A stretch of 64,000 bases of DNA from positions 3,516,798 to 3,580,797 of the forward strand of contig NZ_CP092099.1 of assembly GCF_022259695.1 (NCBI RefSeq), in the 5' to 3' direction. Position 1 is the stretch's first letter. Every line of letters starts with the position of its first letter. Origin of the DNA: Flaviramulus sp. BrNp1-15. Its GTDB lineage: Bacteria > Bacteroidota > Bacteroidia > Flavobacteriales > Flavobacteriaceae. The notes below the pieces were generated by a model that saw only the letters and a program-made list of their open reading frames with translations, was not told where the DNA came from and ran no database searches. Positions 35,669 to 44,597 of the stretch are shown piece after piece. The position numbers and the translations under genes are program-made.

Positions 35669-36931
35669 ATGTATTTTAGCATCAAAGGAAAAATATTGCG
35701 TTTTATATATAACATAGGAATTCATATCACAGATTTTGCTTTAAAATGTATTGCATTTTTTAACTATAAAATAAATCTTGGAGTAAAAGGTAGAAGAACC
35801 ACTTTTAAAACTTTAAACGAGAAATTAAATAAAAAAGATAAAACGTTATGGTTTCATTGTGCTTCTTTAGGTGAATACGAACAAGGACTACCTGTTTTTA
35901 AAGAGTTAAGAAAGCACTATAACAAACATAAAATTGTACTAAGTTTCTTTTCGCCATCGGGTTATGAAATTCGTAAAAACTCTCCCATTGCAGACGTTGT
36001 AGTTTACCTACCAATTGATACAAAAAAAAATGCTAAACAATTTTTAAATATTGTAAACCCAGAACTTACCATTTTTGTTAAATATGATATTTGGCCTAAT
36101 TTTTTGAAAGAAATAAAACAGAGAAATTTACGTGCCATTTTAATCTCTGCAACTTTTAGAAAAAATCAATCTTATTTTAAATTTTATGGTGCAGAATTAA
36201 AACAAGCTTTATTTGCTTTTGAACATATTTTTACTCAAAATGAAGATTCTAAAATTTTATTAGAATCAATAGGCTACAACAATATAATTGTTTCAGGAGA
36301 CACAAGATTTGATCGTGTTTACAGTCAGTTGAATATTGATAACACTTTAGATTATATTGAAAATTTCAAAAACAATAAATTGTGTGTTGTCGCTGGTAGC
36401 ACATGGCCAGAAGGTGAAGAATTATTAATTAATTTTATTAACTCTGAAGCATCAAAAAATGTGAAATTTATTATTGCTCCGCATAACATCAAACCTTCTC
36501 AAATTAAAAATATTCAAGAAAACATAAAAAAAGAAACTGTTTTATTTTCTGAAAAAGAACAAAAACAAGTCTCTAATGCAGAGGTTTTTATTTTAGACAC
36601 CATAGGCATCCTTTCAAAAACATATAACTATGCAGATATTGCTTATGTTGGAGGCGCAATAGGAAATACAGGCTTACATAACACATTAGAACCTGCAGTT
36701 TTTGGAGTCCCTATAATTATTGGTAATAATCATCAAAAATTTCCAGAAGCTCAAGCCATGATAAAAAATGGTGGAATGTTTTCAGTTTCTAATCAAAATG
36801 AATTCAATACAATTTTAACCCAATTGATTGATGATAAAGAATTAAGGCTAAACTCTGGAGATAAAAACTACAGCTATATCAAAAAAAATAGAGGTGCCGT
36901 CGTCCAAATACTTAATTATTTACGTATATAG
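35669..36931 (+). CDS. waaA: 3-deoxy-D-manno-octulosonic acid (Kdo) transferase
   Basis: The 420-aa enzyme attaches Kdo to lipid A precursor at the inner membrane. It has an N-terminal hydrophobic segment, HCASLGEYEQGLPV (catalytic Glu), FVKYDIWPNFLKEIKQR, GSTWPEGEELL and GGAIGNTGLHNTLEPAVFG, as in the glycosyltransferase family 30. The divergent neighbours galE and DegT point to a surface-polysaccharide theme. The symbol kdtA is equivalent. Confidence 0.95.
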   Translation: MYFSIKGKILRFIYNIGIHITDFALKCIAFFNYKINLGVKGRRTTFKTLNEKLNKKDKTLWFHCASLGEYEQGLPVFKELRKHYNKHKIVLSFFSPSGYEIRKNSPIADVVVYLPIDTKKNAKQFLNIVNPELTIFVKYDIWPNFLKEIKQRNLRAILISATFRKNQSYFKFYGAELKQALFAFEHIFTQNEDSKILLESIGYNNIIVSGDTRFDRVYSQLNIDNTLDYIENFKNNKLCVVAGSTWPEGEELLINFINSEASKNVKFIIAPHNIKPSQIKNIQENIKKETVLFSEKEQKQVSNAEVFILDTIGILSKTYNYADIAYVGGAIGNTGLHNTLEPAVFGVPIIIGNNHQKFPEAQAMIKNGGMFSVSNQNEFNTILTQLIDDKELRLNSGDKNYSYIKKNRGAVVQILNYLRI

Positions 36932-37034
36932 TATATTTCTATCAAGAATTACTCAAAAACTGTTAATTTTTGATAAAAAGTCATTAAATTGGCATTTGAC
37001 TAAAATAATTAACAAACACTAAAAACAAAAACCA

Positions 37035-37343
37035 ATGAAAAAATTATTATTAAGTACTATTTTGTTGTTAGCTTTAAGTATAAGCTTTACGTCTTGTAGA
37101 GACACAAAAAAGGCTGATTCTATAGAAGATGCTGTTGAAAATGCTGCAGATGCTGTAGAAGATGCAGCTGATGATGCAGTTGATGCTGCTGGAGACGCTG
37201 CTGATGCTGCAGGTGAAGCTGTAGAAGACGCTGCTAATGCTGCTGGCGAGGCAGTTGACAAAGCTGTTGATGCTGCTGGTGAAACAGCAGATAAAGCTGC
37301 TGATGCAGTAAAAAAAGAAGCAAATAAGCTTAAAGCAGACTAA
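37035..37343 (+). CDS. Small Ala/Asp-rich lipoprotein with 11-residue repeats
   Basis: The 102-aa protein has a lipoprotein signal ending FTSC (Cys21) and a mature part made of Ala, Asp, Glu, Val and Gly. From residue 47 it follows an 11-residue period (DAVDAAGDAAD, AAGEAVEDAAN, AAGEAVDKAVD, AAGETADKAAD), the pattern of apolipoprotein- or LEA-like amphipathic helices and hendecad coiled coils. The DNA is correspondingly repetitive at 33 bases. No enzyme function is expected; it may be a membrane-surface or stress-related helix protein. A reverse-strand Ala/Ser reading frame here is only a shadow. Confidence 0.85.
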   Translation: MKKLLLSTILLLALSISFTSCRDTKKADSIEDAVENAADAVEDAADDAVDAAGDAADAAGEAVEDAANAAGEAVDKAVDAAGETADKAADAVKKEANKLKAD

Positions 37344-37367
37344 TTTATAGAACTGTTTGAAAAATTT

Positions 37368-37394
37368 AAAACCACCTAATTAGGTGGTTTTTTT
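37368..37394 (+). terminator. Intrinsic terminator after the repeat lipoprotein
   Basis: AAAACCACCT and AGGTGGTTTT around AATT form a strong hairpin followed by T residues. Confidence 0.9.
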
Positions 37395-37489
37395 ATGGGG
37401 AAAACTTAACAGTAAAAGGGTAAAAATCATTAAAAATATTTCTACTATTTTTGAATAACTAAAAACTTAAATCTTACCATACTTAAAAC

Positions 37490-39103
37490 ATGCGATTAAT
37501 TTTTAAAGTAGTTGTTTATACACTTCTATTTATTTCTCCTTATAATACATTTTCGCAAGAAAAGAATATTGTCTCAAAATTTATTGAGGACGGTAATCTT
37601 TATAAAAGTTTAAATAACCACTCAGAACCCTTAATCCAGTTTAAAGAAAATGAAAAATGTTTGGTTATTGATTATTTAGGTCAGTACACTTATAAAGTAA
37701 AATATAAAGACGTAGAGGGATATGTGAAAGATGAATTTTTAGATGTTAATGAAAACATGATGGATTTATACTTTGCTTATGAAGAAAAACAAAGACTAAA
37801 AGCTATTCAAGAAAAAGAAGAAAGACGAAAAAAAAGAGAACGTTTAACCAAACCTATTGATTCTGATATTATTGAACAAAAACAACAAGAAGCTCTGGAA
37901 ACTATCAAAAAGCTTCAAAAAAAGAATGATTCAATAGCCAAAGTAGAAGAAAAGAAAAGACTAGAAGCAATTGAAGCAGAAAGAATAAAACAAGAACAAC
38001 TTAATCAAAAAAGAAAATTAGACTCTATTACAAAAGCTGAAGAAGAAAACAAAAAACATTTGGAAACACTTAGGGTTTCTAATGAAAAACACATTCAACA
38101 AAAAAATCAAAAGACACTAGATTCCATTGCTAAAGCTAAGCAAGAATTAGAAGCGTTAAGACTTATTAATGAACAGTACCTTGAAGAAAAAAAACAAAGA
38201 GAACTGGACTCTATTGCCAAAGTCAAACAAGAGCTTGAAGCTTTAAGAATAGCTAATGAAAAATATCTTAAGCAAAAACAAGGAGAAGAAAAAAAAGCTC
38301 TTAAAGCTGCCCAAAAACTCAAAATAAAACAAGACTCAATTGCAAAAGTAGTAGAAGAAAAAAAATTAGAAGAATTAAAGGCAGAAAGAATTAAGAAAGA
38401 TCAATTAATCAAAAAAAGAAAATTTGACTCTATTGCCAATATTAAGGAAATCCAAAGAAAACAACAGAAAGCTCTTGAAGCAGCTAAACAGCTTCAAAAA
38501 GAACAAGATTCAATTACCAGAGTTGAAGAAAGGAACAGACTAGAAGCTATAGAAGCAGAAAAAATAAAACAAGAAGAACTTAACCAAAAAATAAAATTAG
38601 ATACTATTACTAATATTAAAGAAGAAGAAGAAGAAGAAGAAGAAGAAGAAGAAGAAGAAGAATCTGTTTTGGAAAGGTTAAAAATGAGAAAGACCTGTCA
38701 TTATACTATAAATGAATATGACGAATTTTACAAACAAGCCACTATTAGAACAGAACCTTACTGGATTAGTGAAAATTTAACCATAGAATTATACAAACAA
38801 GGTAGAAGCACAAATATCTTTTTTAATTTATCTAAAGATTTAGGTTGTGCCAGCTACCTATCTAACAATAGGTCTACCGTGAAAGTTACACTTGAAAACA
38901 ATCAAACAATCACATTTTATCACTCATGGAATATTGAATGTGGAGAATTTAATTTTAAAGGACGTCTATCAAACTCTCAAATAATGAAATTAAAATATTC
39001 CCCAATTAAATCCATAAGATTTCGAGGTACTGAAAAAACTCATGAAATCACAAATATTGATTACAAAGAGTTTTTTATTGATAAGTTAAAATGTATTGAA
39101 TAA
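37490..39103 (+). CDS. Exported coiled-coil protein with SH3-like N-terminal domain and poly-Glu tract
   Basis: The 537-aa protein has a signal peptide (cleaved near TFSQE, residue ~23) and an SH3b-like domain to ~95 (CLVIDYLGQYTYKVKYKDVEGYVKDEF). A Lys/Glu/Gln-rich coiled coil covers residues ~100-395, with units that repeatedly end in LDSIAK or DSIxK, then 14 consecutive Glu encoded by 14 GAA codons. A C-terminal globular domain of ~140 residues (SVLERLKMRKTCHYTINEYDEF) has no recognised relatives. A cell-surface or periplasmic structural role is possible; function unknown. Confidence 0.82.
   Translation: MRLIFKVVVYTLLFISPYNTFSQEKNIVSKFIEDGNLYKSLNNHSEPLIQFKENEKCLVIDYLGQYTYKVKYKDVEGYVKDEFLDVNENMMDLYFAYEEKQRLKAIQEKEERRKKRERLTKPIDSDIIEQKQQEALETIKKLQKKNDSIAKVEEKKRLEAIEAERIKQEQLNQKRKLDSITKAEEENKKHLETLRVSNEKHIQQKNQKTLDSIAKAKQELEALRLINEQYLEEKKQRELDSIAKVKQELEALRIANEKYLKQKQGEEKKALKAAQKLKIKQDSIAKVVEEKKLEELKAERIKKDQLIKKRKFDSIANIKEIQRKQQKALEAAKQLQKEQDSITRVEERNRLEAIEAEKIKQEELNQKIKLDTITNIKEEEEEEEEEEEEEESVLERLKMRKTCHYTINEYDEFYKQATIRTEPYWISENLTIELYKQGRSTNIFFNLSKDLGCASYLSNNRSTVKVTLENNQTITFYHSWNIECGEFNFKGRLSNSQIMKLKYSPIKSIRFRGTEKTHEITNIDYKEFFIDKLKCIE
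38621..38662 (+). repeat. (GAA)14 trinucleotide microsatellite
   Basis: Fourteen perfect GAA repeats lie in frame in the coiled-coil gene and encode a poly-Glu tract. Slippage would change the length in whole codons and leave the frame intact. Confidence 0.98.
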
Positions 39104-39137
39104 AAAAAGCCTCATCTAATAAAAGATAAGGCTTTAG

Positions 39138-39221
39138 TACTGAAGGCGGGACTTGAACCCGCACGGACTAATGTCCATTGGATTTTAAGTCCAACGTGTC
39201 TACCAATTCCACCACTTCAGC
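39138..39221 (-). tRNA. tRNA-Leu (anticodon TAA)
   Basis: The minus strand folds as a type II tRNA of 84 bases. The acceptor is GCTGAAG/CTTCAGT, the anticodon stem TTGGA/TCCAA encloses ctTAAaa, the variable arm is long, and the T arm contains GGTTCAAGTCC. CCA is not encoded. It lies just upstream of tRNA-Gly's 3' side in the same direction. Confidence 0.95.
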
Positions 39222-39249
39222 AACTTGGTATATTTTAAGAAAGTATCAG

Positions 39250-39321
39250 AGCGAAAGACGGGATTTGAACCCGCGACCCTCACCTTGGCAAGGTGATGCT
39301 CTACCCCTGAGCTACTTTCGC
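39250..39321 (-). tRNA. tRNA-Gly (anticodon GCC)
   Basis: The minus strand gives a 72-base cloverleaf. The acceptor is GCGAAAG/CTTTCGC, the anticodon stem TCACC/GGTGA encloses ttGCCaa, and the T arm contains GGTTCAAATCC. CCA is not encoded. It is separated by 28 bases from tRNA-Leu, so the two are probably one transcript. Confidence 0.95.
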
Positions 39322-39419
39322 AGTCTTTTTAATGAACGTGCAATATCGCTATTGCGGATGCAAATTTAAAATATTTCTACTAAATCCAAAGCCTTTTGTG
39401 AAAATAAATGAAATTTATT

Positions 39420-42032
39420 TTAAGCTTGTTTTTTTTTGACTAACATTCGCTTAATTTCGTTGAGTTTCATAAGCGCCTCAACTGGCGTAAGTGTATCAAT
39501 ATCAGTATGCAATATTTCGTCTTTTATATTTTCAAGTAATGGGTCGTCTAAATTAAAAAAACTAAGCTGCATTTCATCTTTTATAGATTTTACCTTATCG
39601 GTAAGCTCTTCACTAGAATGTGACTGCTCTAATTTCTCTAAAATTTTATTCGCGCGACGCAAAACCTGTTGTGGCATACCTGCCATTTTTGCAACATGAA
39701 TTCCAAAACTATGTGCACTACCTCCTTCTACAAGTTTTCTTAAAAAAAGCACATTATCTTTTAATTCTTTAACTGAAACATTAAAGTTTTTTATGCGTGG
39801 AAAAGTTTCTGTCATTTCATTAAGCTCATGGTAATGCGTTGCAAATAACGTTTTTGGTTTTGCAGGATGCTCATGCAAATATTCGCTTATTGCCCATGCT
39901 ATTGATATACCATCATAAGTACTAGTTCCACGACCAATTTCGTCTAACAACACCAAACTTCTATCGGAGATATTATTTAAGATAGATGCTGTTTCATTCA
40001 TTTCTACCATAAAAGTAGATTCTCCCATTGAAATATTATCACTAGCTCCTACTCTGGTAAAAATTTTATCTACCAAACCTATTCTAGCCTCTTTAGCTGG
40101 AACAAAACTTCCTATTTGAGCGAGTAAAACTATTAAAGCTGTTTGACGCAAAATAGCAGATTTACCAGACATATTTGGCCCTGTAATCATGATGATTTGT
40201 TGACTAGTTGTATCTAAAAACACATCGTTAGCTATATATGCTTCGCCTATTGGTAATTGTTTTTCTATAACAGGATGGCGACCTTCTTTTATTTCTAAAT
40301 CGAATGATTCATCAATAACTGGATAGATATAATTATTATCTTTTGCTAGTTGCGAAAAACCACATAAACAATCTAATTGCCCAATTAAATAAGCATTTTG
40401 TTGAACCACTTTAATGTATTGATTCATCCAACTTACCAATTCTGCAAACAGTTGTTGCTCTATAGCTAAAATACGTTCTTCTGCACCTAAAATTTTCGCT
40501 TCGTATTCTTTAAGTTCTTCTGTAATGTAACGTTCTGCACTTACTAAAGTTTGCTTACGAATCCATTCTTGAGGAACTTTATCTTTATGCGTATTTCTAA
40601 CTTCTATATAATACCCAAAAACATTGTTTGAAGCTATTTTAAGCGAAGTTATTCCTGTTCGCTCACTTTCTCGCTCCAACATATTATCCAGATAATCTTT
40701 TCCAGATTTTGATAAACCTCTTAACTCATCTAATTCTTCAGAAAAACCTGTTGCTATAGAATTGCCTTTTAAAACATTTACTGGTGCATCTTCGTTTAGT
40801 GTTTCTTTAATTTTTTCTCGAAGCACATTACAACTTTGTAGTGTATCACCAATAATTTTAAGCGATTCATTATCGCAATTTGAAGCTAAAGATTTAATGG
40901 GAACAATAGCTTCGAGTGAGTTTTTAAGCTGAATAACCTCACGTGGATTCACTTTTCCTGTTGCGGTTTTTGAAATTAATCGTTCTAAATCGCCAATATG
41001 CTTTATGTGATTTTGAATTTTTTGAAGAACCGTATTTTCTTTACTTAAAAAACTAACAACCTCGTGACGTTGTTTAATTTTTTCAATACTTTTTAAAGGC
41101 AATGCTAACCAACGTTTTAATAAACGCCCACCCATTGGCGAGATGGTTTTATCAATAACATTTAAAAGTGTAACTGCATTGTTATTGGTAGAATTGTAAA
41201 GTTCTAAATTTCTAATCGTGAATTTATCCATCCACACATAATCATCTTCAGCAATTCTAGAAATAGACGTAATATGTTGTAATTTATGATGCTGTGTTTC
41301 TCCTAAATAATGTAAAATAGAACCTGAAGCTATGATACCTTCGTATAAATCTTCAATACCAAAACCTTTTAATGTTTTTGTATTGAAATGCTTGGTGAGT
41401 GTTTCGTATGCATAATCGGTTTGATAAACCCAATCTTCCAGATAAAAAGTATGGAAATCGTTGCCAAAAGTTTCATTAAATAAACTTCGCTTTTGTTTAG
41501 ATACCAACACTTCACTTGGATTAAAATTTTGAAGTAATTTATCAATATACTCCGCATTACCTTGTGAAGTTAAAAACTCACCAGTTGAAATATCTAAAAA
41601 GGAAATACCAATATGTTTTTTATCAAAATAAACCGAACATAAAAAGTTATTAGACTTTGAAACTAAAACCTCATCATTTAAAGCCACTCCAGGAGTTACT
41701 AACTCAGTAACCCCACGTTTTACAATGGTTTTAGTTTGTTTTGGATCTTCAAGTTGGTCGCAAATAGCAACACGTTCACCCGCTTTTACAAGTTTAGGCA
41801 AATACGTGTTTAATGAGTGATGCGGAAAACCTGCTAACTCGGTTTCGCTTTCACTACCAGCTCCACGTTTTGTTAAAATAATGCCTAAAATACCCGCAGC
41901 TTTAACAGCATCGCTTCCAAAAGTTTCATAAAAATCTCCCACACGAAACAGCAACAAAGCATCTGGGTACTTTGCTTTAATAGCATTATATTGTTTCATT
42001 AACGGGGTTTCCTTTTTTGCTTTTTTAGCCAA
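39420..42032 (-). CDS. mutS: DNA mismatch repair protein MutS
   Basis: The 870-aa protein has the mismatch-reading motif [11 protein letters not shown] (Phe-x-Glu) near residue 30, connector and lever domains, and the ATPase with Walker [16 protein letters not shown], the [12 protein letters not shown] block and FATHYHEL. It detects base mismatches and starts repair with MutL. It is a single gene, followed downstream by the two tRNA genes on the same strand. Confidence 0.98.
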   Translation of the reverse strand: MAKKAKKETPLMKQYNAIKAKYPDALLLFRVGDFYETFGSDAVKAAGILGIILTKRGAGSESETELAGFPHHSLNTYLPKLVKAGERVAICDQLEDPKQTKTIVKRGVTELVTPGVALNDEVLVSKSNNFLCSVYFDKKHIGISFLDISTGEFLTSQGNAEYIDKLLQNFNPSEVLVSKQKRSLFNETFGNDFHTFYLEDWVYQTDYAYETLTKHFNTKTLKGFGIEDLYEGIIASGSILHYLGETQHHKLQHITSISRIAEDDYVWMDKFTIRNLELYNSTNNNAVTLLNVIDKTISPMGGRLLKRWLALPLKSIEKIKQRHEVVSFLSKENTVLQKIQNHIKHIGDLERLISKTATGKVNPREVIQLKNSLEAIVPIKSLASNCDNESLKIIGDTLQSCNVLREKIKETLNEDAPVNVLKGNSIATGFSEELDELRGLSKSGKDYLDNMLERESERTGITSLKIASNNVFGYYIEVRNTHKDKVPQEWIRKQTLVSAERYITEELKEYEAKILGAEERILAIEQQLFAELVSWMNQYIKVVQQNAYLIGQLDCLCGFSQLAKDNNYIYPVIDESFDLEIKEGRHPVIEKQLPIGEAYIANDVFLDTTSQQIIMITGPNMSGKSAILRQTALIVLLAQIGSFVPAKEARIGLVDKIFTRVGASDNISMGESTFMVEMNETASILNNISDRSLVLLDEIGRGTSTYDGISIAWAISEYLHEHPAKPKTLFATHYHELNEMTETFPRIKNFNVSVKELKDNVLFLRKLVEGGSAHSFGIHVAKMAGMPQQVLRRANKILEKLEQSHSSEELTDKVKSIKDEMQLSFFNLDDPLLENIKDEILHTDIDTLTPVEALMKLNEIKRMLVKKKQA

Positions 42033-42162
42033 TGGTAAAGTGGTTTTTTAATGTTATTTTTGACAAAATTGTAAGATTGCTAATGTAGTATTATTTTAAG
42101 CTTTTTTGAAACGTATACAGTATAAGTTATCTACAAATAAACTGAGATTTTCAACAATATAT

Positions 42163-42229
42163 TGTCATGCTGAGCGCAGTCGAAGCATCTATTAAATAGA
42201 TTGCCACGTCGTATCTCCTCGCAATGACA
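42163..42229. repeat. REP-like repeat copy A (TGTC-hairpin-hairpin-GACA)
   Basis: The 67-bp unit reads TGTC, a stem ATGCT/AGCAT with loop gagcgcagtcga, a small inverted spacer ctattaaatag, a second stem ATTGC/GCAAT, then GACA. It has the same plan as copy C and as the ends of the GIY-YIG element, and lies between mutS and a methyltransferase gene. Confidence 0.8.
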
Positions 42230-42243
42230 TAAAATATTTAAAA

Positions 42244-42783
42244 ATGCGTAAACTAAAAAATAGCGAATTAGACCGATTATCTGTTGATGCTTTTAAAAAA
42301 GTAGAGAAAACTCCAATTATTATTGTACTTGATAATATTAGAAGTTTAAACAATATAGGCTCTGTGTTTAGAACAAGTGATGCTTTTTTAATTGAAAAAA
42401 TTTATTTGTGTGGCATAACGGCAACTCCTCCACACAAAGACATTCATAAAACCGCTTTAGGAAGTACTGATACAGTGGATTGGGAATATGTTGAAAACAC
42501 AATGGATTTAGTTGAAAAACTAAAAGCCAATAACATAAAAGTTTGCGCCATCGAGCAAGCCGAAAATGCTACCATGCTTAACGATTTTAAAGTTGAACCT
42601 AATACAACATACGCTTTAGTTTTTGGCAACGAAGTAAAAGGCGTAGCTCAAAATGTGGTTAGCGCAAGTGATGTGGTTATTGAAATTCCTCAATTTGGAA
42701 CCAAACACTCTTTAAATATTTCGGTGAGTTGTGGCGTGGTGGTTTGGGATGTTTTCTCGAAACTAAAAATCAAAAGTGACTAA
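42244..42783 (+). CDS. SpoU/TrmH-family RNA 2'-O-methyltransferase
   Basis: The 179-aa protein has the three SPOUT motifs: DNIRSLNNIGSVFRTSDAF (motif 1 Asn and Arg), ALVFGNEVKGV (motif 2 Glu) and IPQFGTKHSLNISVSCGVV (motif 3). It binds SAM in a trefoil knot and methylates ribose in tRNA or rRNA; the target cannot be told. The N-terminus is short, without a separate RNA-binding domain. The next gene starts within its last codons. Confidence 0.92.
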   Translation: MRKLKNSELDRLSVDAFKKVEKTPIIIVLDNIRSLNNIGSVFRTSDAFLIEKIYLCGITATPPHKDIHKTALGSTDTVDWEYVENTMDLVEKLKANNIKVCAIEQAENATMLNDFKVEPNTTYALVFGNEVKGVAQNVVSASDVVIEIPQFGTKHSLNISVSCGVVVWDVFSKLKIKSD

Positions 42784-43435
42784 AAAAATTAAGAAACCCT
42801 GGCCGACCAAAGCCGTAATGGAACAGGTTTACAACTTGCATCTTTGGGGTGGAAAAGATTCTGATTTTTATTCTGGAACAGGTTCGCACGATTCTAAAAT
42901 TATAACACCTTATTTAAATGCTGTTATTTCATTTTTAGAATCACATAAGAAGTCTTTAGTGGTTTGCGATTTAGGTTGTGGCGATTTTAATATTGGAAAA
43001 CACCTAACTAATTACACTAAAAAATACATCGCTATAGATATTGTTGAAAAACTTATTGAGAGAAACAAAAACGTGTTTAAATATGACAACTTAAAATTTC
43101 ATTGTTTAGATATCTCTAAAGATGATATACCGCAAGGGGATTGCATCATATTGCGCCAAGTATTACAACACTTATCAAACGCTGAAATTCAAAACATTCT
43201 TCAAAAAATTAATACCTACAAATACATTATTTTAACCGAACACTTGCCTTTAGGAAACTTTATTCCAAACCAAGATATCATTGCTGGACAAGGGATCCGG
43301 ATTAAAAAAAATAGCGGCGTTAATATTTTAGAAGCGCCTTTTAATTCTAAGGTAAAAGACCAACAAATTATTGATGAACATGTTTTAGAAAATAATAAAG
43401 GTCGCATTGTTACAACACTTTTTTCAATGTTTTAA
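42776..43435 (+). CDS. Class I SAM-dependent methyltransferase (GTG start)
   Basis: The 219-aa protein has the SAM-binding motif VVCDLGCGDFNIGKHL near residue 65 and the acidic residue in YIAIDIVEKLIERN. The segment CIILRQVLQHLSN resembles motif IV of small-molecule methyltransferases. The start codon is GTG at 42776 and overlaps the previous gene by 8 bases, which points to coupled translation. Substrate unknown. Confidence 0.85.
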   Translation: MTKKIKKPWPTKAVMEQVYNLHLWGGKDSDFYSGTGSHDSKIITPYLNAVISFLESHKKSLVVCDLGCGDFNIGKHLTNYTKKYIAIDIVEKLIERNKNVFKYDNLKFHCLDISKDDIPQGDCIILRQVLQHLSNAEIQNILQKINTYKYIILTEHLPLGNFIPNQDIIAGQGIRIKKNSGVNILEAPFNSKVKDQQIIDEHVLENNKGRIVTTLFSMF

Positions 43436-43439
43436 TTTA

Positions 43440-43531
43440 TGTTGCATTGAGCACAGTCGAAATGCAAAAAATTGCATTGATAAACTTTATTAAATTAGTT
43501 CTCGATACGTCGCGCCGTTAGCACGCCACTA
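43440..43531. repeat. REP-like repeat copy B (decayed)
   Basis: The left part has stem GCATT/AATGC with loop gagcacagtcga, one base different from copy A. About 30 bases on, TTAGTTCTCGATAC (43495-43508) is identical to the start of the right end of the GIY-YIG element. The closing GAACT-GACA is missing, so the copy is degraded. Confidence 0.6.
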
Positions 43532-43613
43532 AATTTAAAATACTATTAGAGTTGATTTTCAATGCATTACAACCTAATAATTAATTACTTAGCAATATTA
43601 TAGATTAATACTA

Positions 43614-43695
43614 TGTCATTCCGAACGAGGAACGAGGAGGAATCTCATCATAATGAGATATCTCGTCGCTCATACTTCACTCTGTCGATATGACA
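43614..43695. repeat. REP-like repeat copy C (TGTC-hairpin-hairpin-GACA)
   Basis: The 82-bp unit reads TGTC, stem ATTCC/GGAAT, spacer ctcatcataatgag (itself a hairpin, extended to a 7-bp stem), stem ATATC/GATAT, GACA. The stems differ from those of copy A yet remain complementary. Confidence 0.82.
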
Positions 43696-43776
43696 AATCG
43701 AACTTATAATTTGATTGTATAAATTAAAAAACTAACTTCGTTAACTACTTAACAAAACTTAAATTAAACTTATAAC

Positions 43777-44571
43777 ATGAGAGTTTTTCTTATTCTATTT
43801 CTTATTGTATTTACCTCAAGTTGCAAATCATCAAAAATGGAAAAATCTAACACATGGAATGGCGAAAAAAGTGCTGTTGTTTTAACCTACGATGATGCTT
43901 TAAATGTACATCTAGACAATGTAATTCCGTATCTGGATAAATTCAATTTAAAAGGCACTTTTTATTTAATTGGAGATGCTCAAGTTACAAGTAACAGACT
44001 TTCTGATTGGAGAACTTCTGCCAACAACGGACATGAACTTGGAAACCATAGTTTAACACATCCATGCAATGGACAAGGAGAAGGCAGAGAATGGGTACAA
44101 CCCGAAAGAGATTTAAGTAAATATTCTGTAGAACGCACAGTAAACGAAATAAGAATTACCAACACACTTTTAGAAGCTATTGACGGAAAAACCGAAAGAA
44201 CTTTTGCTTACCCTTGTGGTGATAAAAAAATTGGCAATACAAATTACTACGACTTACTTACTAACGATTTTGTTGGTGCAAGAGGTGTTAATTCGGGTAT
44301 GCAAGCTGTAAAAGACATTAATTTAAATGATGTTAACGCCTATTTTATTGATGGACATTCTGGAGCTTACATGATTGATCTTGTTAAAAAAGCTATAGAA
44401 ACTGAAACTCTAATAGTGTTTTTATTTCATGGTGTTGGTGGCGAACACAATCTTGATGTCTCGCTGGAAGCCCATAACGAATTAATACAGTATTTAGCAG
44501 AACACGAAAATGATATCTGGGTTGCACCTATGGTAGATGTTGCTAAATTTATTAAGGAAAAGCAGTCTTAA
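43777..44571 (+). CDS. Polysaccharide deacetylase-family lipoprotein
   Basis: The 264-aa protein has a lipoprotein signal (FTSSC, Cys16) and a NodB-type domain: LTYDDAL (catalytic Asp and metal-binding Asp), GNHSLTHPC (metal-binding His pair) and a late FLFHGVGG. Members remove acetyl groups from chitin, peptidoglycan or other glycans, or act on short oligosaccharides. It should work on the outer face of a membrane. The neighbouring sialidase-like gene, convergent with it, suggests glycan use. Confidence 0.9.
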   Translation: MRVFLILFLIVFTSSCKSSKMEKSNTWNGEKSAVVLTYDDALNVHLDNVIPYLDKFNLKGTFYLIGDAQVTSNRLSDWRTSANNGHELGNHSLTHPCNGQGEGREWVQPERDLSKYSVERTVNEIRITNTLLEAIDGKTERTFAYPCGDKKIGNTNYYDLLTNDFVGARGVNSGMQAVKDINLNDVNAYFIDGHSGAYMIDLVKKAIETETLIVFLFHGVGGEHNLDVSLEAHNELIQYLAEHENDIWVAPMVDVAKFIKEKQS

Positions 44572-44597
44572 ATACAGTTATGGAATTCATTAAAATT

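Larger units (their letters stand above)
43436..43776. other. Intergenic region holding repeat copies B and C
   Basis: This 341-base stretch has no gene. It holds a degraded copy (B, 43440-43531) and an intact copy (C, 43614-43695) of the TGTC...GACA repeat family. The rest, up to the deacetylase start at 43777, is plain AT-rich DNA. Confidence 0.75.

Noticed and set aside
37019..37261. Reverse-strand Ala/Ser-rich open frame of 80 codons
   Set aside because: It is the mirror of the hendecad repeat in the forward lipoprotein gene; it has no signal peptide or leader of its own.
37097..37330. CRISPR-like regularity from the 33-base repeat
   Set aside because: There are no unique spacers; the period is the codon repeat of the 11-residue protein units.
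39178..39369. 63-codon open frame across the tRNA genes
   Set aside because: It is a reading of tRNA-Gly and tRNA-Leu DNA in a protein frame (the ERRDLNPRPSP pattern), which is a well-known artefact.
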